This document shows positions 6,229 to 13,819 of a DNA stretch of 29,024 bases, in pieces (within the stretch, counting starts at the first letter, position 1; every line of letters begins with the position of its first letter). The notes under the pieces are model-generated. The model ran no database searches and was not told the DNA's origin. It saw only the letters and a program-made list of their open reading frames with translations. The stretch is from Bacteroidales bacterium UBA2030 (GTDB taxonomy: Bacteria > Bacteroidota > Bacteroidia > Bacteroidales > TTA-H9). Location of the stretch: NCBI GenBank assembly GCA_002332755.1, contig DDBO01000050.1:1-29024 (forward strand), given 5' to 3'. The position numbers and the translations under genes were made by a program.

Positions 6229-8643
6229 TTATTTTAAGCTGACTATAGTAATTCCATCACCACCGGCTTCCGGAGATTCATCGTGAAAAGAATCAACAGC
6301 GTTTGTTTGGCTCAGATGCTGACGTACGAGGGTACGCAAAATGCCATTTCCTTTTCCGTGGAGGATTCTAATTTCTTTAATATTCAGCAATATGGCTTCA
6401 TCGAGGAAATGATCCACACGGCGCAGGGCGTCTTCTCCCCGCATACCCCTCAGGTCGATGGTGAGACGGAAATTGTCGAGTTTTCGTTGAATTTCGTTGG
6501 TAATTGAATTGCGACGCCGCAGGGTGGTTTTCTTTTGACGGCCTGCATGTTCAAGTTCAGCAGGACGAGTGGTGAGTTTTACATTATTGAACAGTACCAC
6601 GGCTTCATCCTCATTAATACTGATGAGTTCGCCAACAGTATCAATATTCCTAATTCTAACTATGTCTCCGGGTTTTAGAGGACGTTCAGGTTTATCCCCT
6701 TCTGCTTCTGCCGGCTCTTTTACCAAGCGAATGGGTTCTGGTTTCAGTTTTTCTTTCTCCTGCTCCAGTAATTTTTTCTTTTCTTGTAATTGTTGCCGTG
6801 CGCGCAGGGTGGCTTCCTTCTCGGCTTGTGTTTTTTTGATTTCGGCTATGGTGTTTTCAATCAGGCGATTGGTTTGCTTCAGAAGGTCAGCCGCTTCTTC
6901 CCTGGCTTTGCGTAGGATTTCTTTTTTGTTGAATTCCAGTTTATTGTATAAGTCCTGGTATTTTTTTAATGCATTGGAAAGGAGTTCGTCGGCCAGCTCA
7001 AGTTCTTTTCGTTTTTTGTCTAGCTCTTCTTTTTCTATTTCGAGTTGTTGAAGTTGTTGGTCGAAAGAGATTTGCTGTTGCCCGGCTTTTTCTTCAGCCG
7101 ATTTAATAACTTCTTCAGGTAAGCCCATCTGGGCAGCAATTTCAAAAGCAAAGGAAGACCCTGGTCTTCCGGTTTGCAGGCGGTAGAGTGGTTTCATGGT
7201 GCGCAGGTCGAAGAGCATAGCACCATTGACGATACCATCAACCTTGCCTTGTAAAAGCTTGAGGTTAGCATAGTGTGTGGTGATAATTCCTATGGCTCCG
7301 CTTTTGCTGAGCTTTTCAATTACGGCTTCGGCAATGGCTCCGCCGGCTCTGGGCTCTGTTCCCGAGCCCATTTCATCAATCAGAAAGAGAATACCTGTTT
7401 GGGCTTTTTCGAGAAACTGTCGCATCGCCAGAAGGTGAGAACTGTAAGTGCTTAAGTCGTTTTCGATGGATTGTTCATCGCCCATGTCGAGCAATATGCC
7501 TTTAAATATCCCTGCTTCTGAGCCGTCTTTAACAGGTATAGGCAAGCCACACTGGAGCATGTATTGCAACAGAGCTACCGTACGTAAGGTTACTGATTTT
7601 CCGCCTGCATTGGGCCCTGAAATAATTAAGATTCTGTTTTCCTGGTCGAGGTGTAGATTCTGGGGAACTACTTCTTTCCCCTGAGCCTGGTGAAGTAACC
7701 AGAGCAAAGGATGAACTGCCTTATTCCAGTTGATGAGGGGAAAATCAACAAGCCGGGGCACTATTGCATGGATGCTCAGCGAAAAAGCCGCCTTAGCTCT
7801 GATAAAGTCGATCGTAGTAAGGTAGGCATAGGCAGCCAACAGATCGCCGGAGTGAGGTCTAACCCTGTCGGCCAGATGGGTGAGGATACGTATCAATTCT
7901 TGCTTTTCCTGGACACGCAATTCGGCTACCTCGTTGTTGATGTCGAAAACCTCATCGGGTTCTACAAAAAGGGTTTGACCGGTGGCCGAAGCATCGTGGA
8001 TAAAACCTCTCAGCCGTTTCTTCCCGCCGGCCGGGATGGGGATTACCAAACGACCATTTCTCAGGGTAATTTCAGCGTCATCGTTGGTGATTTTCTCTTT
8101 CTTGGCTTCTTTTAATATTTCCTCAATGCGGCGGATGGCCCGGTTTTCCATTCTCCTGATTTCCTGGCGAATCCGCAATAGTTCAGGAGAAGCATCGTCC
8201 CTGATTTCGCCTCTGTCGTCAAGTATTTTGTTCAACAGATGAATGATTTCCGGTTCCACCCTGATGGTTTCGCTCAGCTTGCGCAATTCGGTATAAGCTT
8301 CTGATTCCTCGCGGTGAAAGAAACCCAGTAAGCGTTGTATCGAAACGAGAGAAGCCCGGAAATCGCCCAACAGAGCCGGATCGAAAAACGTTCCTGCAGG
8401 TCTCAGGCGGGTTATTTCGTTGCTCAGGTCGAAATAATCCGACGCCGGGAAACTGGTTTCGGTTTTTAATAGTTCCATCATTTCGGAGGTAAGCGACAGC
8501 TGCTGCTTTATTTCCTGAAAAGATGTACAGAAATGCATGCCGTAAACTTTCTCACGACCTGCATGACTCAGACAGTATGTAGCTACCAGCCTGCGTATCT
8601 CGTCGAATCCCGCTTTTTGTTCAAATCCCTGGGGGTATATCAA
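6229..8643 (-). CDS. mutS2: Endonuclease / ribosome-rescue ATPase MutS2
   Basis: 804 residues, full length for the family. It has a lever/core region (1 to about 330), a MutS-type ATPase with Walker A SGPNAGGKS (342-350) and Walker B FLIDEMGSGT (420-429), a long charged coiled coil (about 510-640), and a C-terminal Smr domain with IDLRGMR and LHGKGNG. MutS2 lacks the mismatch-recognition domain of MutS; it acts on recombination intermediates and, in Bacillus, splits collided ribosomes. The start is taken at TTG 8643 because it gives the canonical N-terminus (M)IYPQGFEQK and an in-frame stop lies five codons upstream. A TAnnTTTG element lies about 30 bases before it. Confidence 0.95.
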   Translation of the reverse strand: MIYPQGFEQKAGFDEIRRLVATYCLSHAGREKVYGMHFCTSFQEIKQQLSLTSEMMELLKTETSFPASDYFDLSNEITRLRPAGTFFDPALLGDFRASLVSIQRLLGFFHREESEAYTELRKLSETIRVEPEIIHLLNKILDDRGEIRDDASPELLRIRQEIRRMENRAIRRIEEILKEAKKEKITNDDAEITLRNGRLVIPIPAGGKKRLRGFIHDASATGQTLFVEPDEVFDINNEVAELRVQEKQELIRILTHLADRVRPHSGDLLAAYAYLTTIDFIRAKAAFSLSIHAIVPRLVDFPLINWNKAVHPLLWLLHQAQGKEVVPQNLHLDQENRILIISGPNAGGKSVTLRTVALLQYMLQCGLPIPVKDGSEAGIFKGILLDMGDEQSIENDLSTYSSHLLAMRQFLEKAQTGILFLIDEMGSGTEPRAGGAIAEAVIEKLSKSGAIGIITTHYANLKLLQGKVDGIVNGAMLFDLRTMKPLYRLQTGRPGSSFAFEIAAQMGLPEEVIKSAEEKAGQQQISFDQQLQQLEIEKEELDKKRKELELADELLSNALKKYQDLYNKLEFNKKEILRKAREEAADLLKQTNRLIENTIAEIKKTQAEKEATLRARQQLQEKKKLLEQEKEKLKPEPIRLVKEPAEAEGDKPERPLKPGDIVRIRNIDTVGELISINEDEAVVLFNNVKLTTRPAELEHAGRQKKTTLRRRNSITNEIQRKLDNFRLTIDLRGMRGEDALRRVDHFLDEAILLNIKEIRILHGKGNGILRTLVRQHLSQTNAVDSFHDESPEAGGDGITIVSLK

Positions 8644-8673
8644 TCCTAAAAGATGCTAATGGTTTTCGGGGTG

Positions 8674-8681
8674 CAAAGATA
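8674..8681 (-). promoter_or_regulatory. Promoter -7 element for mutS2
   Basis: The minus strand reads TATCTTTG, a perfect TAnnTTTG match, about 30 bases before the mutS2 TTG start. The predicted leader is some 25 bases. No good -33 TTG is visible. Confidence 0.55.
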
Positions 8682-8757
8682 CACTTGCCAGAAGGATATT
8701 TGAGTTATTTAGGGATTTGGCAGAAATGTATGAGTTCTCTGGAATGTTCATTATGAT

Positions 8758-9771
8758 TTAACGCAGAGCCAGATTTTGGAAATCCGATGGTGACTTCATT
8801 AAATAATCGATATACTGAGCTCTTTTATAAACAAAAGGATCTTTGGTGTTTTTGAGAGAGAGTTTGCCTTTGAAATCATTTATACTGCGATAGCCCTTGC
8901 TATTCATCCAATCGTTTAAACCATCGACAAGATTGGATATGTGGTTGATTCCATTTTTATAAAGAGTAGAAACCACCTGAACGCAGTCGGCCCCGGCCAG
9001 CAACATTTTGATAACCTCATCAGCCTGATAAATGCCCCGAGATGCACAGAGACTGGCATTGAGGTTTCCATAAAGCAGACCGGCAAAACGCAAGGTGAGG
9101 CGGTAATCATTTTCAGGACTCAGGTTGTACGGTGTGATGTGCTTTTCGTCTTTAATGTCGATATCTGTATGAAAGAAGCGATTGAAAAAGACCATTCCAT
9201 TTGCTCCGCTCTCGGCCATACGTCGCATATTGCCTAAAGGGTTGGTATAGTATGGGCTTATTTTAACAGCAACAGGAATATTTACTGCTTTTTTGACCTC
9301 TTCGATGGCGCGTAGTTGTGTATCGATAATTTCTTTAGAGGTATCTTCGAATTTTATGGGTACATGGTAAAAATTGAGTTCCAATCCTGCTATACCGGTA
9401 TGTGCCAGTCGCTGAGCCCATTGTGGCCAGGTTTCCGGGTTTATGGCATTCAGGCTGGCAAAAACAGGAATATGTAAAGCCTTAACGGCTTTTTCGAGTT
9501 CGATTACATGCTCTTCGGCCCCTGAATGTTCAAGGCCCGGGAAAATGCGAAGCATTTCGGCGTGTCTTTCATTGTAAGGTTCAATAATCTGACTGAACTC
9601 ATAGTTTTCGAGTTCGATTTGTTCCTCAAATAGGGTTTTGTAAACAATTGCGGCTGCCCCTGCTTCTTCCATTTTTCGGAGATTGCGCAGGTCGGAGCAA
9701 AGGTTTGAAGCTCCAACAATTACAGGATTCTTGAGGGGTATCCCCATAAAGCTGGTTGAAAGGTCGGTCAT
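8758..9771 (-). CDS. Dihydroorotate dehydrogenase-like flavoprotein
   Basis: 337 residues forming an FMN-binding TIM barrel of the DHOD-like subfamily. Visible barrel motifs are LKNPVIVGASN (13-23), the FMN-contacting VAVKISPYYTN (167-177), and the C-terminal phosphate-binding region LLAGADCVQVVSTL (257-270). The usual DHOD active-site segment ELNxSCPN is replaced by ELNFYHVP (131-138), so the catalytic Cys/Ser base is absent and the protein is probably not a true pyrimidine-synthesis enzyme. The start at ATG 9771 (MTDLSTSFMGIPLKNP) fits the family; a longer frame to TTG 9855 adds 28 unlikely residues. TAAATTTG (9788-9781) ends only 10 bases before this ATG. It is divergent from nifJ. Confidence 0.85.
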   Translation of the reverse strand: MTDLSTSFMGIPLKNPVIVGASNLCSDLRNLRKMEEAGAAAIVYKTLFEEQIELENYEFSQIIEPYNERHAEMLRIFPGLEHSGAEEHVIELEKAVKALHIPVFASLNAINPETWPQWAQRLAHTGIAGLELNFYHVPIKFEDTSKEIIDTQLRAIEEVKKAVNIPVAVKISPYYTNPLGNMRRMAESGANGMVFFNRFFHTDIDIKDEKHITPYNLSPENDYRLTLRFAGLLYGNLNASLCASRGIYQADEVIKMLLAGADCVQVVSTLYKNGINHISNLVDGLNDWMNSKGYRSINDFKGKLSLKNTKDPFVYKRAQYIDYLMKSPSDFQNLALR

Positions 9772-9780
9772 GGTTCTGGT

Positions 9781-9788
9781 CAAATTTA
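9781..9788 (-). promoter_or_regulatory. Possible promoter -7 element for the DHOD-like gene
   Basis: The minus strand reads TAAATTTG, matching TAnnTTTG, ten bases before the ATG at 9771. If used, the transcript would be almost leaderless. A TTTG at 9806-9803 is closer than the usual -33 spacing, so this call is tentative. Confidence 0.35.
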
Positions 9789-9939
9789 GGGTTCGTATTA
9801 CACAAACGTTTGCAGAAATGCTTTTGTTTGATGAATGATATAATATTTCTGCCAAAACTGAACTTTTTTAAAATGTTTCTAAATTGGCGTTGTTGCCTGA
9901 TAGATTTGAAAATCAGGCCTTGCATACCATAAAACTTCC

Positions 9940-9947
9940 TACCTTTG
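9940..9947 (+). promoter_or_regulatory. Promoter for nifJ (-7 element, with -33 TTG)
   Basis: TACCTTTG is a perfect TAnnTTTG element. A TTG at 9920-9922 lies 17 bases upstream, slightly shorter than the usual spacing. Transcription would begin near 9953, giving a leader of about 55 bases before ATG 10008. This also rules out the in-frame TTG at 9945 as the translation start, because it lies inside the promoter. Confidence 0.65.
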
Positions 9948-10007
9948 CACGATTTTTTTGCCTTGCATAAAACCCATTGCGATAATACCGATAAAATTCA
10001 AAACAAA

Positions 10008-13000
10008 ATGGAAAAAAAGAAAAAGTTCATTACATGCGACGGCAACATGGCAGCTGCGCATGTAGCTTACATGTTTAGTGAAGTAGCAGCCATTTATCCT
10101 ATCACCCCTTCGAGCACTATGGCTGAATACGTGGATGAATGGGCTGCATTCGGGAAAAAGAATATGTATGGTGAAACGGTGAAGGTTGTAGAGATGCAAT
10201 CGGAAGCCGGTGCCGCAGGTGCAGTTCATGGTTCACTGCAAAGCGGAGCACTCACCACTACTTTTACCGCATCGCAGGGTCTGCTGCTGATGATCCCCAA
10301 TATGTATAAGATTGCCGGTGAATTGCTTCCCGGTGTATTTCATGTAAGTGCTCGCACGGTGGCCTCGCATGCTCTGTCTATTTTTGGCGACCACAGCGAT
10401 GTTATGGCTACCCGTCAGACTGGTTTTGCTTTGCTTGCCAGCGGCAGCGTTCAGGAAATTATGGATATTGCCCCGGTAGCTCACCTTACCGCAATCAAAT
10501 CCAGAGTCCCCTTCCTCCATTTCTTCGATGGCTTCCGTACCAGCCACGAAATTCAGAAAATTGAATCGCTGGATGTTGAGGATATAAAACATCTGGTAGA
10601 TTGGGAAGCTGTTCAGGCTTTCCGCAACAGGGCATTAAACCCCGAGCACCCGGTGACCCGCGGAACGGCCCAAAATCCTGATATTTTCTTCCAGGCCCGG
10701 GAAGCCAGCAATCCATACTATGATGCAGTACCCGACATGGTAGATGCCTATATGGAAAAAATGGCTGAAGTTACCGGTCGTCGTTACCGCCCCTTCGATT
10801 ATTACGGTGCACCTGATGCCGAGCACATTATCGTAGCCATGGGCTCTGTTACCGAAACCATCCGCGAAGTAATTGACCACAAGCTAAAACAGGGCGAAAA
10901 GATTGGTCTTATCGCTGTTCATCTCTACCGTCCTTTCTCCAGTAAATACTTCTTTAATGTCCTTCCCAAAACCGTAAAACGTATTGCTGTTCTCGACCGT
11001 ACTAAAGAGCCTGGCGCTGAAGGAGAACCTCTTTACCTCGATGTTCGCAGCATGTTTTATGGAATGGAGAATGCTCCCCTCATCGTGGGAGGCCGTTACG
11101 GATTAAGCTCGAAAGATACTACTCCCTCACAAATTCTGGCTGTTTACGATAACCTTAAAATGAATGAACCCAAAGACGGGTTCACGATTGGCATCGTTGA
11201 CGATGTTACTTTTAAATCACTTCCGTTATATCCTGAAGTAAGTTTTTGCCCTGAAGGCACCTACGAAGCAAAATTCTATGGTCTGGGTTCCGATGGTACG
11301 GTAGGTGCTAATAAAAACACGATTAAAATTATCGGGGAAGAAACCGAACTTTATTGCCAGGCCTATTTTGCCTACGATTCCAAAAAGTCAGGTGGATTCA
11401 CAGCTTCGCACTTAAGGTTTGGAAAATATCCCATACGTTCGACCTACCTGGTTACCACTCCCGACTTTGTGGCTTGCCACGTGCCGGCATATCTCAATAA
11501 ATATGATATGTTGAAAGGCTTGAAGAAAGGGGGTACTTTCCTTCTTAATTCTATCTGGGATGCTGAAGAAACCAAGCGACGCCTGCCCGACCACATGAAG
11601 AAATACCTGGCCGAAAATCAAATCAACTTCTTCATAATTAACGCTACCCAGATTGCAGAGGAAATCGGTTTAGGTCACCGCACCAACACCATCATGCAAA
11701 GTGCCTTTTTCAAGGTATCGAATGTGATTCCCTATGATCTGGCCGTACAGAAAATGAAGGAAATGATTAAAAAATCGTACGGTCGCCAGGGTGATGTGGT
11801 TGTGAATATGAACTATGCAGCCGTTGATCGTGGTGGCGAAGTTGAAAAAGTTGAAATTCCGGCTGAATGGGCTGACATTCAGGTTAAAAAGGAAGAGGCC
11901 AATAATGAAATTCCTGAATTTATTCTGAATGTTGTTGAGCCTATCAATGCCCAAAAAGGTGATGATCTGCCTGTAAGCGCATTTGTGAATCGCGAAGACG
12001 GAACATTCCCTGCGGGTACTACCAAATACGAAAAACGCGGAATAGCTGTAAACGTGCCTGAGTGGCAGCCCGAAAACTGTATCCAGTGTAACCAGTGTGC
12101 TTACGTATGTCCGCATGCAGCTATCCGTCCTTTCCTGCTTACAGAGGAAGAAGCGAAGAACGCTCCTGAAGGCACGCGTGTGATTAAAGCAGTGGGTAAA
12201 GGTTTGGAAGGAATCAGCTTTAAAATTCAGGTAAGCGTTCTGGATTGCACGGGTTGTGGCAACTGCGCCGATGTATGCCCTGCCAAAACCAAAGCTCTTG
12301 TTATGAAGCCCCTTGAATCTCAACATGCTGAAATTGAGCGCTGGGAATACATGGACAAGAAAGTGGGCTATAAAGAGCAATATTTCGACAAAACAAAAAA
12401 TGTCAAAAATAGCCAGTTTGCCCAGCCTCTGTTTGAATTCTCAGGAGCTTGCGCAGGTTGCGGTGAAACTCCCTACATCAAATTGATCACTCAGCTCTAT
12501 GGCGAAAAGATGATTGTTGCCAATGCTACCGGTTGCTCCTCCATTTATGGTGGCTCGGCTCCCAGTACGCCTTATACCTCTAATTATATTTCAGGTAAAG
12601 GTGTCGCATGGGCCAATTCTTTATTCGAAGATAATGCCGAATATGGATTCGGTATTGCAATGGGAATAAATAAGCTGCGCGATAGGCTTGCACTGAGGAT
12701 GAAGCAGGCCATGGGCAACGGTATCAGTGCTGAGCTGAAAGAGGCCTATCAGGCTTGGATTGATGGGAAAGATGAGTATGATAAATCTACTGAGGCCACA
12801 CGCAAACTCTTACCCTTACTCGAAAAGGCCGAAGATGAAATTTCAAAGGAAATTTTCGCTTTGCGTCAATATCTCGAGAAAAAAGCCATTTGGGTAATAG
12901 GTGGAGATGGTTGGGCATACGACATCGGATACGGTGGTCTCGACCATGTAATAGCCTCAGGAGAAGATATCAACCTGTTGGTGCTTGATACAGAGGTGTA

Positions 13001-13544
13001 TTCTAATACCGGTGGACAAGCCTCAAAGTCAACACCTACGGCTGCAGTAGCAAAATTTGCCGCATCTGGCAAGCGAGTTCGCAAAAAGGATCTTGGGCAG
13101 ATGGCAATGTCGTATGGCTACGTTTATGTTGCCCAGGTTGCTATGGGAGCCAACCAGGCTCAATACCTCAAGGCCATCCGCGAAGCTGCTGAATATCCCG
13201 GTCCATCCCTTATTATTGCCTATGCACCTTGCATCAACCATGGATTGCGCAATGGAATGGGTAAGTCGCAGGAGCAGGAAGCCCTTGCTGTGGAATGCGG
13301 TTACTTTACCCTTTACCGCTACAATCCTTTACTCGAAGCAGAAGGTAAAAATCCCTTCCAGCTCGACAGCAAAGAGCCTGACTTCTCTAAATTTAAGGAT
13401 TTTCTCAACAGTGAAGTGCGTTTCACTGCCCTGAAAAAATCCTTCCCTGCTGAAGCCGAACAACTTTTTGCTGCAGCCGAGGAAGATGCTCGTTGGAGGT
13501 ACCACAAATATTTACGCCTAGCCAACTTGGATTACAGCAAGTAA
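10008..13544 (+). CDS. nifJ: Pyruvate:ferredoxin/flavodoxin oxidoreductase (single-chain)
   Basis: 1178 residues, the full homodimeric PFOR length. It oxidises pyruvate with CoA to acetyl-CoA and CO2, passing electrons to ferredoxin or flavodoxin. In order: substrate domain with YPITPSSTMAEYVDEWA, transketolase-like and gamma domains, an 8Fe ferredoxin domain (Cys691/694/697/701 and Cys747/750/753/757), and the thiamine-diphosphate domain (GDGWAYDIGYGG, then LDTEVYSNTGGQ). The proximal cluster ligands Cys815, Cys818, Cys843 and Cys1075 have almost the spacing of the Desulfovibrio africanus enzyme (812/815/840/1071). The start at ATG 10008 (MEKKKKFITCDGN) follows a TAnnTTTG promoter; a longer frame to 9945 overlaps that promoter. 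It is monocistronic, with a hairpin after the stop. Confidence 0.97.
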   Translation: MEKKKKFITCDGNMAAAHVAYMFSEVAAIYPITPSSTMAEYVDEWAAFGKKNMYGETVKVVEMQSEAGAAGAVHGSLQSGALTTTFTASQGLLLMIPNMYKIAGELLPGVFHVSARTVASHALSIFGDHSDVMATRQTGFALLASGSVQEIMDIAPVAHLTAIKSRVPFLHFFDGFRTSHEIQKIESLDVEDIKHLVDWEAVQAFRNRALNPEHPVTRGTAQNPDIFFQAREASNPYYDAVPDMVDAYMEKMAEVTGRRYRPFDYYGAPDAEHIIVAMGSVTETIREVIDHKLKQGEKIGLIAVHLYRPFSSKYFFNVLPKTVKRIAVLDRTKEPGAEGEPLYLDVRSMFYGMENAPLIVGGRYGLSSKDTTPSQILAVYDNLKMNEPKDGFTIGIVDDVTFKSLPLYPEVSFCPEGTYEAKFYGLGSDGTVGANKNTIKIIGEETELYCQAYFAYDSKKSGGFTASHLRFGKYPIRSTYLVTTPDFVACHVPAYLNKYDMLKGLKKGGTFLLNSIWDAEETKRRLPDHMKKYLAENQINFFIINATQIAEEIGLGHRTNTIMQSAFFKVSNVIPYDLAVQKMKEMIKKSYGRQGDVVVNMNYAAVDRGGEVEKVEIPAEWADIQVKKEEANNEIPEFILNVVEPINAQKGDDLPVSAFVNREDGTFPAGTTKYEKRGIAVNVPEWQPENCIQCNQCAYVCPHAAIRPFLLTEEEAKNAPEGTRVIKAVGKGLEGISFKIQVSVLDCTGCGNCADVCPAKTKALVMKPLESQHAEIERWEYMDKKVGYKEQYFDKTKNVKNSQFAQPLFEFSGACAGCGETPYIKLITQLYGEKMIVANATGCSSIYGGSAPSTPYTSNYISGKGVAWANSLFEDNAEYGFGIAMGINKLRDRLALRMKQAMGNGISAELKEAYQAWIDGKDEYDKSTEATRKLLPLLEKAEDEISKEIFALRQYLEKKAIWVIGGDGWAYDIGYGGLDHVIASGEDINLLVLDTEVYSNTGGQASKSTPTAAVAKFAASGKRVRKKDLGQMAMSYGYVYVAQVAMGANQAQYLKAIREAAEYPGPSLIIAYAPCINHGLRNGMGKSQEQEALAVECGYFTLYRYNPLLEAEGKNPFQLDSKEPDFSKFKDFLNSEVRFTALKKSFPAEAEQLFAAAEEDARWRYHKYLRLANLDYSK

Positions 13545-13574
13545 TCGACTGAAGTAATTTTCTTAGATTTTCAT

Positions 13575-13607
13575 AGCCTGTCGCGATATCCTCATATCCG
13601 GCAGGCT
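13575..13607 (+). terminator. Hairpin downstream of nifJ
   Basis: AGCCTG at 13575-13580 pairs with CAGGCT at 13602-13607, and an inner GATAT/ATATC pair flanks a CCTC loop, with a small internal mismatch region. It lies about 30 bases after the nifJ stop and is followed by a T-rich stretch (TTATTTGTTTTC). Confidence 0.6.
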
Positions 13608-13705
13608 TATTTGTTTTCTAAAGAAAGGGATTTTAACGATATATAAAAACAATATCAATATAGAAATTTTTTTTAATGAAAGTATGATTTTTTCGTTTTC
13701 GTGAT

Positions 13706-13713
13706 TATCTTTG
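13706..13713 (+). promoter_or_regulatory. Promoter -7 element for the PKD lipoprotein gene / PUL
   Basis: TATCTTTG is a perfect TAnnTTTG element in a very AT-rich region. The ATG of the first PUL gene is at 13820, so the mRNA would have an untranslated leader of roughly 100 bases (about 13720-13819). No -33 TTG is seen. No ECF sigma factor, anti-sigma factor or hybrid two-component regulator gene is present in the window. Confidence 0.55.
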
Positions 13714-13819
13714 TAGCATTAACACTAAGTAAACTACTAATGAACTTATTGTTTTGAAATTTAATTAGTTGTTTAGAGTGCTAATATGACGATTACTAAA
13801 CCTTCAAACCAAAATCTCA

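Noticed and set aside
9945..10007. A 21-residue N-terminal extension of nifJ from TTG 9945
   Set aside because: It overlaps the TAnnTTTG promoter element, and the family N-terminus is reached at ATG 10008.
11670..12380. A 236-residue minus-strand open frame within nifJ
   Set aside because: It overlaps the conserved ferredoxin domain of nifJ on the opposite strand; no promoter or family motif supports it.
13736..13769. ACTAAT...ATTAGT inverted repeat in the leader before the PKD lipoprotein gene
   Set aside because: Six-base AT-rich arms 22 bases apart are expected by chance in such AT-rich sequence.
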